The notes: generated by a model from the sequence alone, not told the origin. Counted from the stretch's first letter, positions 9,180 through 17,872 are shown. The stretch is DNA of 64,000 nt from Thalassobium sp. (GCA_002733205.1 NVUW01000009.1:1-64000), one strand, 5' to 3'. Translations and numbers: made by a program.

Positions 9180-9725
9180 AGATGCGAGGTACGAGCGTGT
9201 CTCCAAACCGTTCATCCTGAGCCGCGAGGCACGAGCGTGTCGAAGGGCAAATACTAAAACATCCGTTTATGCTTCGACTGCTTCGCGCTCAGCACGAACG
9301 GAAAATAAGCACAGGTAAAATCAGCCTCAAATAAAACTCGTTCACCCTGATCAGCGAGGCACGAGCGTAACCCCAAACCATTCATCCTGAGCCGCGAGGC
9401 ACAAGCGTCCCCCCAAACCGTTCACCCTGAGTCGCGAGGCACGAGCGTGTCGAAGGGCAAATGCCATAATCTCCGCTCATACTTCGACTGCTGCGCGCTC
9501 AGTACGAACGGAAAATAAGCACAGGTAAAATCAGCCTCAAATAAAACTCGTTCACCCTGAACCGCGAGGCACAAGCGTAACCCCAAACCATTCATCCTGA
9601 ACCGCGAGGCATGAGCGTATTCCCAAACCGTTCATCCTGAGCAGCGAGGTACGAACGTGTCGAAGGGTAAATACCGCTATCTCCGCTCATACCTCGACGG
9701 CTTCGCACTCAGCACTAACGGCGAT
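9180..9725. repeat. Repeat-rich intergenic region with family A palindromes and a 210-bp tandem duplication
   Basis: Family A arms (TTCATCCTGAGCCGCGAGGC and TTCGACTGCTTCGCGCTCAG ... GAACGG) recur about nine times. A block beginning GAAAATAAGCACAGGTAAAA occurs at 9301 and again at 9511, so a ~210-bp unit has been tandemly duplicated and then diverged. Several copies are degenerate (GTAACCCCAAACC instead of GTGTCGAAGGGC). No coding region is seen. Confidence 0.85.
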
Positions 9726-9827
9726 AAACATCCGAAGGAATAGAGCCACGAAGCACGAAGGACTATAGATATTTCGAAAGAAAAAGCGCTCACCGCTGCT
9801 CATTAAAAATCAGGTAGCGATGGGCCG

Positions 9828-10799
9828 CTACCCGTTAAATATTAAATAGCGATGAGCACCAACTCCGGCCATCACACCGGTTGCGGAAGCCAGCGTGGCA
9901 TTATGCATTGGCATTGCCGTATCACCGGCGGCAAACACACCCGGCACGCTGGTCTGGCGCATGGCATCGGCAGTGATCATTTGCCCGGTGGGTGCCTCTT
10001 CGGTAGCAAGCCCCAATTGCTCAACCAGAGCCTGCGCAATCCGAGTTTGCGGGGCAACATAAACCGCGCCGACCGCAATACGGCGACCATCGGCCAGACG
10101 CACCGCCGATACCGCATCGCCTTCCCCTCCAACTTCGCCTTCAATCGCCACAATCGGTGTGCGCTCAATGGTTACGCCACGCCGTGTCAGAACCGGCAGA
10201 AGGTCGTCGTCCGGCTCGAAATCGCCCTGCGTGAAATACGTAGTCGGCCCCCAGTCCGGCAACATCGCGGCCTGCATCGCCGAATGCGCGGAACCAGCGA
10301 GAACGGCAATCGGCTGACCACGCAGCTCATAACCGTGGCAATACGGGCAATGAATTACCGTTTTGCCCCAGCGCTCTTTCAGACCCGGAATATCCGGCAG
10401 CTGATCGGCCACACCGGTCGCCAGAATTAAGGTTCGCCCTTTTACCTCCTGGCCATCGTCACTTTGCAGCACAAAGCCCTCTTCGCTCTTGCGTGCCGCC
10501 GTGACACGGGTCTGACGCAGGCTGACCGTTGGGTAGGCCAGCAAGGGTTCAAGCGCGCGCTGGCGTACCTCGGCCGGAGAGACACCATCGAGGGTGAAAA
10601 ACCCGTGGGATGCTTCGGCAAAGCGGTTGCGTGTTTCCCCGGCATCAAGAATCAGCACCTGACGCTGGCCCCGGGCCAGTTGTAGTGCCGCCGATAAACC
10701 GGCAAAACTGCCGCCGATGATCAGGCAGTCGTAGATGTCCGGCGTACGGGTCTGAATGTTAAAGGTATGGCTGTTTTGCGGGTGAGTTGCGTGCGTCAT
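9828..10799 (-). CDS. Thioredoxin-reductase-like FAD/NAD(P)-dependent oxidoreductase
   Basis: 323 residues. FAD-binding Rossmann motif near the N-terminus (DCLIIGGSFAGLSAALQLA), redox-type CPYCHGYE in the position of the TrxB active-site CxxC, and a C-terminal FAD-contact segment (GVFAAGDTAMPMHNATLASA). Length equals bacterial TrxB (~315), but this divergent clade often acts as a standalone NAD(P)H oxidoreductase rather than a thioredoxin reductase. Transcribed divergently from an Rrf2 regulator 144 bp away, the typical arrangement for a regulator controlling its neighbour. Confidence 0.85.
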   Translation of the reverse strand: MTHATHPQNSHTFNIQTRTPDIYDCLIIGGSFAGLSAALQLARGQRQVLILDAGETRNRFAEASHGFFTLDGVSPAEVRQRALEPLLAYPTVSLRQTRVTAARKSEEGFVLQSDDGQEVKGRTLILATGVADQLPDIPGLKERWGKTVIHCPYCHGYELRGQPIAVLAGSAHSAMQAAMLPDWGPTTYFTQGDFEPDDDLLPVLTRRGVTIERTPIVAIEGEVGGEGDAVSAVRLADGRRIAVGAVYVAPQTRIAQALVEQLGLATEEAPTGQMITADAMRQTSVPGVFAAGDTAMPMHNATLASATGVMAGVGAHRYLIFNG

Positions 10800-10862
10800 G
10801 ACATTTCCTCCGTCTTATTCACTCACGAAACAATATAAGTTACTTAAGATGAGAAAATCAAC

Positions 10863-10889
10863 TCATGATACTTTTAATGTGTCATGATA
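10863..10889. promoter_or_regulatory. Direct repeat in the divergent Rrf2/oxidoreductase promoter
   Basis: The octamer TCATGATA occurs twice (10863-10870 and 10882-10889), 19 bp apart, in the 144-bp gap between divergent genes. It is a candidate Rrf2 operator; binding is inference. Confidence 0.35.
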
Positions 10890-10943
10890 AAACCGCGTAG
10901 AATATGCGCCATCAGCCATCGCCACTCACATCACGGATACATC

Positions 10944-11396
10944 ATGAGAAAAGACAGCCGCCTGTCTCGCATGCTGCACGTACTGGTTCATATGCATTAC
11001 CAGACCGCTCCGCTGACATCGGACCAGATTGCGCAGATGCTGCACACCAACCCGGTGGTGGTAAGGCGCACCATGGCGATTCTGAAAGCCGCGGGCTATG
11101 TAAGCTCGGGCAAAGGCCACGGTGGTGGCTGGCAACTGGCCACACCGCTGGCTGACATTACGCTGCAGGATATTCACCGCGCACTGAAAGAAAGCTCGTT
11201 ATTTACCATCGGCCTGACCGATGAGCACACGGCCTGCCCGATAGAACAGGCGGTAAATGGCGCTATTACAGATGTATTGCAGGAAGCCGAAGCGCTGGTA
11301 CTGGAGCGCTTCAGCCAGGTGACACTGGATCAGCTGGCCGTGGGTTATTCGCCCGACGGCCGCTTGCCCGGAACTAGCCATGAGTCTGAGCAATAA
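10944..11396 (+). CDS. Rrf2-family transcriptional regulator
   Basis: 150 residues from the ATG at 10944 (MRKDSRLSRMLHVLVHMHYQ). The N-terminal winged helix has the Rrf2 pattern (LTSDQIAQMLHTNPVVVRRTMAILKAAG, GKGHGGGWQLA). Only one cysteine is present (HTACPIEQ), so the three-Cys Fe-S site of IscR/NsrR is missing; it is more like the NsrR/YwnA subset without a cluster. Probably autoregulatory and controlling the divergent flavoprotein. The nearby in-frame ATG at 10884 lies inside the promoter and is less likely. Confidence 0.85.
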   Translation: MRKDSRLSRMLHVLVHMHYQTAPLTSDQIAQMLHTNPVVVRRTMAILKAAGYVSSGKGHGGGWQLATPLADITLQDIHRALKESSLFTIGLTDEHTACPIEQAVNGAITDVLQEAEALVLERFSQVTLDQLAVGYSPDGRLPGTSHESEQ

Positions 11397-11438
11397 GCCG
11401 GAAAGTATTTAAACGGCCTGCTCCTAAAAGGTTTGACC

Positions 11439-12233
11439 CTAAGCAGCCTTAGCCGGCAATTTTGCCCAGACCTTACCACGGTGTTCAGCATAGATATCAC
11501 GCACCCACTGCAGCGCCGCACTGTCAGCCCATTGTTGCGCCGGGCCGGCCATTTTGGCGCGGAATTCTGCTTCGCCGTAAATCGGATGTTCAGGTGGACA
11601 GGCCAGCGGCGCCAGAATAGAGGCTGCAGCAATATCGGCAAACGAAAACGCATCGCCCACCAGATAACGACATTTCCTTTCCTTCTCCAGCTGCTGCAAG
11701 CGCTGCTCCAGCCAGCGGATTTCAGCGTCAATTAACTGCTCTGCCTGCGTCACCGCACGCGGATAAATACGCAATTTAATTCTGAATGCCGGTTTAATCA
11801 GCGGGTACGCCAGCGTAATAAAGCGCCGCTCCCAGGGCTTTGCAAACTGCGTCCAGATGGTGCGGATTAAAGCATCATGGGCAAAACCCGGCAGGTATAA
11901 ATAACGCGCAATGGGCTTACCAATGGCATCAAAACGCTGCTGCACTGCCAGTATTTCCTGCTGTTTTTCGCTGGGCATACTGTCGAGCGGGCTGTGATGC
12001 CCGGCCAGCCAGCTCACAATGCGTGGGCTGTCCTGAATGCAGGTTTTACCGCTTTGCAGTAACGGCACCGTGGTTAGTGCACGCCGCCCTTTAAACCACA
12101 TCGGCAGGGTATGCAGCGCCGGCGTCAGCGCAATTTCCTGATAGGGAATCTCTTCATAATCGAGCAGCCAGCGGATTTTCTCACTGTAGTGCGACATATT
12201 AATGGTGAATAACGTCAGCGCCCTGTTTGCCAT
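11439..12233 (-). CDS. Glutathione S-transferase family protein
   Basis: 264 residues. N-terminal thioredoxin-like half with FTINMSHYSEKIRWLLDYEEIPYQE and TVPLLQSGKTCIQDSPRIVSWL, the latter matching the glutathione-binding cis-Pro and (D/E)S motif. Helical C-terminal domain with GDAFSFADIAAASILAPLA. Substrate unknown. Convergent with the Rrf2 gene. Confidence 0.85.
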   Translation of the reverse strand: MANRALTLFTINMSHYSEKIRWLLDYEEIPYQEIALTPALHTLPMWFKGRRALTTVPLLQSGKTCIQDSPRIVSWLAGHHSPLDSMPSEKQQEILAVQQRFDAIGKPIARYLYLPGFAHDALIRTIWTQFAKPWERRFITLAYPLIKPAFRIKLRIYPRAVTQAEQLIDAEIRWLEQRLQQLEKERKCRYLVGDAFSFADIAAASILAPLACPPEHPIYGEAEFRAKMAGPAQQWADSAALQWVRDIYAEHRGKVWAKLPAKAA

Positions 12234-12391
12234 ACAACCACTCCGGCATAAAAAAGCGCCTATTGTGCGTACGCATAACCGCCGGGGTAAGGTTCAAACC
12301 GGAGAGAATAAAGGCCGGAAAATCCCTGCCGGTGGCGTAATTGGCATACGCCTGACAGCAAACAGGCAATGCATGGCCAATAGTAAGAAAC

Positions 12392-12423
12392 AAAAAAGCG
12401 CAGCCAAATGGCTGCGCTTTTTT
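12392..12423 (-). terminator. Rho-independent terminator after the DUF3127 gene
   Basis: Stem AGCGCAGCC / GGCTGCGCT with loop AAAT, flanked by A and T runs, so it can work on both strands. It lies 30 bp past the DUF3127 stop codon. Confidence 0.85.
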
Positions 12424-12452
12424 AAATGCGTTTATTCAGCGGGAGCCGATAC

Positions 12453-12842
12453 TCAGAACGGCACATCATCATCGTAGTTCGGCATGGTCTGCGCAAACTG
12501 ATCATAATCGCCGCCAGCCGACGGAGCAGAACCTTCAGCACCGGCACGCTCAATACGCCAGGCCTGCAGGCTGGTAAAGCATTTTTCCGGGTTACCCGGC
12601 TTGGTCCACAGACGGCCAGACAGATTGAAATGCACCACCACTTCTTCGCCAACACGGTAAGCATCCATCAGCGCACACTTGTCTTTCAGAAGCTCCAGCG
12701 CGACGTAATTAGGGTACTCCGGCTTCTCGCCATCGCCGGTCAGTTTGATCACAAACTCACGCTTGGTAAAACCATTGGCGCCGTAAGAACGGGTTTCGTC
12801 GATGGAATGGATGATTCCCTGAGCTTCGAAGTTTTTGGACAT
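12453..12842 (-). CDS. DUF3127 OB-fold protein with SSB-like acidic C-terminal tip
   Basis: 129 residues. DUF3127 proteins are predicted OB-folds related to single-stranded-DNA-binding proteins. The sequence shows the DUF3127 core (SYGANGFTKREFVIKL, NYVALELLKDKCALMD, GEEVVVHFNLSGR), a Gly/Ser/Ala linker and the ending NYDDDVPF, almost the DDDIPF tip that SSB uses to recruit repair proteins. Residue patterns suggest nucleic-acid binding; function is not established. Confidence 0.75.
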   Translation of the reverse strand: MSKNFEAQGIIHSIDETRSYGANGFTKREFVIKLTGDGEKPEYPNYVALELLKDKCALMDAYRVGEEVVVHFNLSGRLWTKPGNPEKCFTSLQAWRIERAGAEGSAPSAGGDYDQFAQTMPNYDDDVPF

Positions 12843-12904
12843 AGCGTTGATACCTGATGATTCCTGTAACGTTAGCCACGAAGGATAACACCGAACACGC
12901 AGAC

Positions 12905-12936
12905 ATAAAAAACGCCGCTTAACGCGGCGTCTTGTT
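12905..12936 (-). terminator. Rho-independent terminator after the repeat-protein gene
   Basis: Minus-strand GACGCCGCG TTAA GCGGCGTTTTTT directly follows the stop codon of the 12942-14054 gene. Confidence 0.85.
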
Positions 12937-12941
12937 TTTGA

Positions 12942-14054
12942 TCATAACGACCGTCTGCGTCGCAGCAGTAAACCGCCCAGTAAAACAAACCAAAAACCCG
13001 TATGACCACCTGATGAATCGTCAGAATTACCATCAGATTCTCCCGAAGGATCGGTTGGATCAGTTGGATCGGTTGGATCAGTTGGATCAGTTGGATCGGT
13101 TGGATCGGTTGGATCAGTTGGATCAGTTGGATCAGTTGGATCAGTTGGATCAGTTGGATCAGTTGGATCAGTCGGATCAGTCGGATCAGTCGGATCAGTC
13201 GGATCAGTCGGATCAGTCGGATCAGTCGGATCAGTCGGATCAGTCGGTTTCGCTGCCACGGTAATCAGCAATGGATATTCATTACTCACATACAGGCCAT
13301 CATAAACCGCTACCGGAACCGTAAGCGTACCGACAAACGATTCGCTGATGCGAATACCATCACTCTCCAGCGTAAAGCTGCCATCGTCTGGCAAGGTTAT
13401 CTGCAGAGTAAAACCATCGGGGTAAACCGTCTGCCCGCCGGTTACGGTTAAATAATCCAGACGGATTTCAACGTAATCACCCGCGGTGGCCGACAAAAGC
13501 TGAGTCGCCGTAATCTCCGGAGCAACCACCCGCGTTTTCAGTTCATAGTTAACCGATTCCAGAAAGAAATACACATCGCTCTGATCCAGGTCCATATCAT
13601 TGCTGATAACCACCTTATCCAGACGATCAAACCCGGTCAGCGCAACCGCAACACCGGTTTTATTATCGCTATCCCAGAATGACGGAACCGATTGCGTAAT
13701 AACCACAGCATCGTTGCGATAACCACGTACCAACAGAACTTTATCCGCCATTTTAAACAGATCAGTTGCGGCAAAGCTGCTCAGCGTTAATTGTTTATCG
13801 GCATCCACAGGCTCAATAGTCAGCGTTTGCGCCGGATATTCAGGATTAAAACCCGGATACAGCGCAGCAGGCGCCACAACGGCTTTCATACCCGCAGACG
13901 AGGGCACCGAAAAAACAAGATCATCGACAATGACCGATGACGCCAGCTCTTCATGATTACTCCACGGCTGCGTTTCAAAATTCATTTCCGCAGCATGAGC
14001 ATTCATCAGTGAGACAATGGCCAGGCAAGCAAGAGAAACCTTCCAGTATTGCAT
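12942..14054 (-). CDS. Secreted Pro-Thr-Asp-repeat protein with GlyGly-CTERM-like sorting end
   Basis: 370 residues. Signal peptide (MQYWKVSLACLAIVSLMNAHA), an N-terminal beta-rich domain (~25-170), an Ig-like or cadherin-like segment (~175-265), then about 22 tandem PTD triplets. The C-terminus has SSGG, a hydrophobic helix (FWFVLLGGLLL) and RRRR, the tripartite layout of GlyGly-CTERM tails processed by rhombosortase. The flexible repeat likely spaces the domain from the anchor. Ten bp downstream of the tail-collar gene, so co-transcribed. No recognised enzyme domain. Confidence 0.8.
   Translation of the reverse strand: MQYWKVSLACLAIVSLMNAHAAEMNFETQPWSNHEELASSVIVDDLVFSVPSSAGMKAVVAPAALYPGFNPEYPAQTLTIEPVDADKQLTLSSFAATDLFKMADKVLLVRGYRNDAVVITQSVPSFWDSDNKTGVAVALTGFDRLDKVVISNDMDLDQSDVYFFLESVNYELKTRVVAPEITATQLLSATAGDYVEIRLDYLTVTGGQTVYPDGFTLQITLPDDGSFTLESDGIRISESFVGTLTVPVAVYDGLYVSNEYPLLITVAAKPTDPTDPTDPTDPTDPTDPTDPTDPTDPTDPTDPTDPTDPTDPTDPTDPTDPTDPTDPTDPTDPTDPSGESDGNSDDSSGGHTGFWFVLLGGLLLRRRRSL
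13046..13250. repeat. 9-bp tandem repeat encoding Pro-Thr-Asp
   Basis: About 22 copies of a 9-mer (GGATCAGTT / GGATCGGTT / GGATCAGTC variants on the plus strand). Homogeneous blocks of variants (TT-type on the left, TC-type on the right) suggest recent slippage expansion. Confidence 0.9.
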
Positions 14055-14063
14055 GGTAATGCC

Positions 14064-14669
14064 TCAATCGCGTGACGGGAAAAGGCCTTGAGTGGCAATA
14101 CAGACGGTCATCACCTGATATGGATCTCTCACAGAGAAAGGCTGACTTCCACCGTTATTACCGGTAGCTGCACCAGCAGTGGCCATAGGCTCAGTTGTAG
14201 TGGTGTCTGCGGCTTTACGATAGATCGCGGCGCGCTGACCATCAGCAATAAAACTGCCAACCGGATCGGCGGTATTACCCGGCTCTGCCGTGGCGACAGG
14301 TGCAGGCAAGGCATGATTATGACTAGGTAAGTTGCTTTGACTTAAATAAGCAGATTCAGAACCGCCTCGCTGCCCAACATCCACTCTGGACAGGCCCGGC
14401 CCTTGGCCTGCACCAACAGATGTCCGGCCACGTAAGTCAGGCAATGCAAAGCTAGTACGACCATCACCGCCAAAGTATGTTCCGAGTAACGAATACAGCG
14501 CGGTATTTTGTGAGATAGGCAGCAGCCTACCATCCGCCGGAGCCCATCCACGTGGGCAAAAGTTATAGCCAACCCACATAACTTCACCAATAAAGGGATC
14601 GGATCCGGCAGTAACCGGGGCAGAAGGCAGAAGGAATACGAAAGCTAGTGAGGCGAGGTAACGTTTCAT
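14064..14669 (-). CDS. Secreted phage-tail-collar-domain protein
   Basis: 201 residues from the ATG at 14669, with AGGAC upstream; a TTG 15 bp earlier is less likely. It has a signal peptide (MKRYLASLAFVFLLPSAPVTA) followed by a tail-collar (microcystin-dependent/MdpB-like) domain: GEVMWVGYNFCPRGWAPADG, SLLGTYFGGDGRTSFALPDLRGR and SHNHALPAP, ending DPYQVMTVCIA. Collar domains occur in phage fibres and in free-standing bacterial secreted proteins; no phage genes surround it. First gene of a two-gene operon with the PTD-repeat protein. Confidence 0.82.
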   Translation of the reverse strand: MKRYLASLAFVFLLPSAPVTAGSDPFIGEVMWVGYNFCPRGWAPADGRLLPISQNTALYSLLGTYFGGDGRTSFALPDLRGRTSVGAGQGPGLSRVDVGQRGGSESAYLSQSNLPSHNHALPAPVATAEPGNTADPVGSFIADGQRAAIYRKAADTTTTEPMATAGAATGNNGGSQPFSVRDPYQVMTVCIATQGLFPSRD

Positions 14670-14684
14670 GGGACGTCCTGTCAA

Positions 14685-15208
14685 AGTTGACCATTGATTA
14701 TTTTATGACCGGCATCATACCACTAATCATTTTCTAATCAATATGAATCCCAACCCTCCCGATATTTCTGGCAAACCTGAATTCCACATTTCAAATCAGG
14801 CCAGAAAACGCGATATTCAATCCAATGCATTGAAAAAATGTATTGAAACAAATGTATTGAAACAAATGTATTGAAACAAATGTATTGAAATAAAGGCCCG
14901 CAATATGGCAAAACCGCTTACCTTAAACATGGAATAAAATGGCACCAACCACTTCAACCATATCAACCGAAAAGACATAACCATCTGTTAGATGACGACT
15001 ACGTAAGGATCAAAGAGAGAGGAAACCAGCGCTATATCAACCCTTAAAACAATCCCGAATGGCACACGCACCCGCTGCAAGAGAATAACCACCCAACATT
15101 GCGCACAACCAAGGCGCACAACCAAGGTACAGATTTCAGACGGTTTATTTTATCAGGGCACCGCTGAATAATTCAGAGCCCATTTTGGATTACTTAAAAC
15201 GTTAAGAA
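14685..15208. other. Gene-free region
   Basis: About 520 bp without a supported gene. It holds the 14-bp tandem repeat at 14824-14892 and a small duplicated GCGCACAACCAAGG at ~15100-15125. The promoter of the collar operon must lie near 14690-14760. Confidence 0.6.
14824..14892. repeat. 14-bp tandem repeat, about five copies
   Basis: Unit AATGTATTGAAACA; three exact copies at 14837-14878, flanked by imperfect ones on each side. Confidence 0.85.
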
Positions 15209-15790
15209 TTATTCAAATGTGTACTGATTTCCGGCATCCAGACTTTCCAACAACTCCAGCATCGCCCGATCCGGCCAGATCATGCCCTTGCCTTTGATAT
15301 TACGCGGCGTATCCGACAGCCAGGCACCAACGCTGTAGCCCGCGACCTCGGCTAAATCGACCGGTTCATCCTCCAGCATGCATTCAACCTCAAACCTCAC
15401 CCGGTTAAGGGTGCCCTGAACCGAACGGTTGCACTGAGTATCGACCTGCAGCGGGCGCAGGTACTGCTGCGCTGCGGTCATATGACGATCATCGGCCCCG
15501 CACTTCAGCAAGGTGCTCATAAATACATCGAGAAAAAGATCATTCAGCTCAGCAACATCAGGCTTGGTTAACGCCGGTAAAAACAGCGAGAAACGTGTTT
15601 CGTCATGAACAAAAAACACACAGTCATAACCATCAAAATCAACCAGATGGCCATGCCAGCCACTTAACGGATTATTGTCCAGCGCTGTCTGTTGATAGAG
15701 CGACTGAGTATTTGGGGTCAGATAAAACATACCGTCTTCGTTCAGCGGCAGTTTTTCAAACAGCTTTTTTGAGGCGTGGAGGTGGATCAT
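15209..15790 (-). CDS. DUF6933-like hypothetical protein
   Basis: 193 residues beginning MIHLHASKKLFEKLPL, a start typical of the uncharacterised DUF6933 family as I recall it. Central segments include GWHGHLVDFDGYDCVFFVHD and FSLFLPALTKPDVAELNDLF. No catalytic signature, signal peptide or membrane segment is seen. No good ribosome site precedes the ATG. Function unknown. Confidence 0.65.
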   Translation of the reverse strand: MIHLHASKKLFEKLPLNEDGMFYLTPNTQSLYQQTALDNNPLSGWHGHLVDFDGYDCVFFVHDETRFSLFLPALTKPDVAELNDLFLDVFMSTLLKCGADDRHMTAAQQYLRPLQVDTQCNRSVQGTLNRVRFEVECMLEDEPVDLAEVAGYSVGAWLSDTPRNIKGKGMIWPDRAMLELLESLDAGNQYTFE

Positions 15791-16009
15791 GTCAAAACCA
15801 AAAATATAGTGAAGAACTTTATAATACAGAGAAGAACATAAAGAATCCGTAAGATGAAACAGAATTCAAAGTATTTCTACAGGATCAAAAGATATAACAG
15901 GGGTAGATATTCCTGTACCAGCTGGCGGATATTCTGAATACCAATAATGCGAAAGAGCTCAATCTGTATGGTCATTCCCTTATATGAGCGACTCCAATAC
16001 TGAATAAGC

Positions 16010-16297
16010 TCAATGCTCGTTAAAAATATAGATATCCGCGGAAGCAGGCACACTCCAGCTCAGGTGATATTCTTTCTTTTCCCATTCACTGGGCACACAT
16101 TCATCCGGTGAAAATAAGGCAATATGCAACGGCAACTTCTGATGACGCAAAGCAACGATATTCCTGTTTGGTTCATTAGCTTCGCCCCAGAATACCACCA
16201 GACTACCGTCATCACAGCGGCATTTCAGACACCAAACGCCTGACTCTGAAAAATACCGATCCAGAAGGATTTTCGTGATAACCAATTCAACATCCAT
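16010..16297 (-). CDS. Small hypothetical protein
   Basis: 95 residues from the ATG at 16297 (MDVELVITKILLDRYF), with GGAAG eight bases upstream. Contains a CXC-type pair (WCLKCRCDDGSLVVFWGEA) and ends SADIYIFNEH. No family recognised. It lies in a low-density region next to another hypothetical gene in the same orientation. Confidence 0.5.
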   Translation of the reverse strand: MDVELVITKILLDRYFSESGVWCLKCRCDDGSLVVFWGEANEPNRNIVALRHQKLPLHIALFSPDECVPSEWEKKEYHLSWSVPASADIYIFNEH

Positions 16298-16725
16298 GTT
16301 CGCTTCCAAATAAACAGCTAACGACAGAAAGACAGAGTCTTTGCCCTACACTTCACTCACTTCTGAATTCACTTCCAACGCAATCATCCCAAATGAGCTC
16401 TACACTTCGCTACCTTCCGATTATTTTTTTACCCGTGGAAGTAAACGGTTTAATACTCTCTCTACAATATCCAAAGCCTTCCGCCATCATTGAACAGGCC
16501 ACTCAGAAAACACCACAGAATCACAGCCAGCTAACAAATATCCCAGAATTCAATATAAACTCCAATATCATGTGACCTTCACGGGCTTCGGGCAGAGTCC
16601 ACAAGAAACCGTCCATAAATACAGGACAAAGCCCATCCGCATTCCGTGTCCTTACAGGCGTTACTGCTTTTGGGCTGTGATTATACTGAGTGTTTCGTCA
16701 ATGCCTATCCCTGATTTGGGGCGGG
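16298..16725. other. Gene-free region
   Basis: Short frames on the plus strand here lack ribosome sites and recognisable content; no repeat or RNA gene is seen. Confidence 0.5.
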
Positions 16726-17478
16726 TTAATAAGGCAGCACACTACCATCCCAGTGCAGCAGGTGGCCGTGCTGTTCTGGTTGTAAATTGAGCAACACATC
16801 GCTGATGCGCTGCGCGGTTTGTTGCGGGGTGTAGAGTTTGCCGGCGGCGATATTCTGCTGAAACGGTGCCGACAGGCTGGTGTTGGTGGTGCCGGGATGC
16901 ACGGCGGCAACCAGACAGTGCGGCGCTTTGCGCTGCCATTCTATGCTGAGGTTTTTTATAAACATATTGAGCGCGGCTTTGCTCATGCGGTAGCTGTACC
17001 AGCCGCCCAGCTGGTTGTCGCTGATGCTGCCGACCATCGCCGATAACGATAACCAGCGCAGCTGGCTGCCGCGTTTAATAAAGGGAGCCAGTGCCTGAGC
17101 GGTGTGAATATGGCTTATCACGTTGCTTTGCAGGCTGTGTTGCAGCCAGTCGGCGCTGAGTTCTTGCAGGGATTTTTCCGGGCCGTTTTGCGGGTTATGG
17201 AGTATGCCGTTGCAGACGATGACAGCATCGGGTGTGCCTTCGCGGCGGATAAAGGCCTGCAGCTCGGCCACGCTGTGCGGTTCGCGGGTATCGGTCTGGT
17301 AATGGGCGCTGGCGGCGGAGTCTGGCCCGCGGCCACTGCTGATTACGCGCACGCTCTGGGCGGTCTGTCCTTGCTCCTGACCCTGGCCCTGACTCTGTCC
17401 GTGATTCTGGCTCTGGCAGTGCTCAATTAAGGCTTTGGCGATTTCGCTGCCGCTTCCGGCAATCCACAATGTGCGCAT
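16726..17478 (-). CDS. Short-chain dehydrogenase/reductase (CsgA/C-factor-like)
   Basis: 250 residues. N-terminal nucleotide-binding turn (LWIAGSGSEIAKALIEHC), NG motif (VIVCNGILHN), catalytic Ser (LSAMVG) and YRMSK (YxxxK). A short Gln/Gly-rich insert (QSQGQGQEQGQ) between beta-1 and beta-2 looks like a microsatellite expansion. Substrate unknown. Confidence 0.85.
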   Translation of the reverse strand: MRTLWIAGSGSEIAKALIEHCQSQNHGQSQGQGQEQGQTAQSVRVISSGRGPDSAASAHYQTDTREPHSVAELQAFIRREGTPDAVIVCNGILHNPQNGPEKSLQELSADWLQHSLQSNVISHIHTAQALAPFIKRGSQLRWLSLSAMVGSISDNQLGGWYSYRMSKAALNMFIKNLSIEWQRKAPHCLVAAVHPGTTNTSLSAPFQQNIAAGKLYTPQQTAQRISDVLLNLQPEQHGHLLHWDGSVLPY

Positions 17479-17590
17479 GTTATGTCCTTTTTTATTTCTT
17501 TTTGCGGTTTAAAGCGGGCTGCCGCATTGCATTCAACCGGCGGCGACTCTACCTTATTGCAAACTGACACACAGAGTAAGGAACGTCCGC

Positions 17591-17872
17591 ATGATTAAGG
17601 TGATTATCGAGCGCAATATTGCCGAGGGTATGGAATCTACCTATGAGCAGATTATGAAAACCATGCTGCGCACGATGGTTGAAGCACCGGGCTACACCTC
17701 CGGTGTTAACTATATCGATATGAAGAACAGCGCCCACCGGGTGATTATTACCACCTGGCAGAGCGAACAGGCGTGGGATATATGGAAGCATACCGAGCAG
17801 CGTGCGGCGCTGCTGGCGGCCATTAAGCCGATTCTGGTGGGCGAAGAGAAAATTACCCTGCTGACGGTGTGA
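17591..17872 (+). CDS. Antibiotic biosynthesis monooxygenase (ABM) domain protein
   Basis: 93 residues, AAGGAA upstream of the ATG. Single dimeric alpha-beta-barrel fold: IKVIIERNIAEGMESTYEQI, APGYTSGVNYID, VIITTWQSEQAWDIWKHTEQR. Such proteins are often small quinol or aromatic-compound monooxygenases or heme-related; substrate unknown here. Divergent from the SDR gene. Confidence 0.8.
   Translation: MIKVIIERNIAEGMESTYEQIMKTMLRTMVEAPGYTSGVNYIDMKNSAHRVIITTWQSEQAWDIWKHTEQRAALLAAIKPILVGEEKITLLTV

Noticed and set aside
12932-13264. Plus-strand frame with Asp-Gln-Leu / Asp-Gln-Ser repeats
   Set aside because: Antisense of the Pro-Thr-Asp repeat; the minus-strand protein has a signal peptide, domains and sorting tail.
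14064-14669. Prophage remnant
   Set aside because: Only the collar domain is phage-like; it has a signal peptide and no capsid, terminase or integrase genes nearby.
16393-16790. Two short plus-strand frames
   Set aside because: Low-complexity products, no ribosome site, the second overlaps the SDR gene end.
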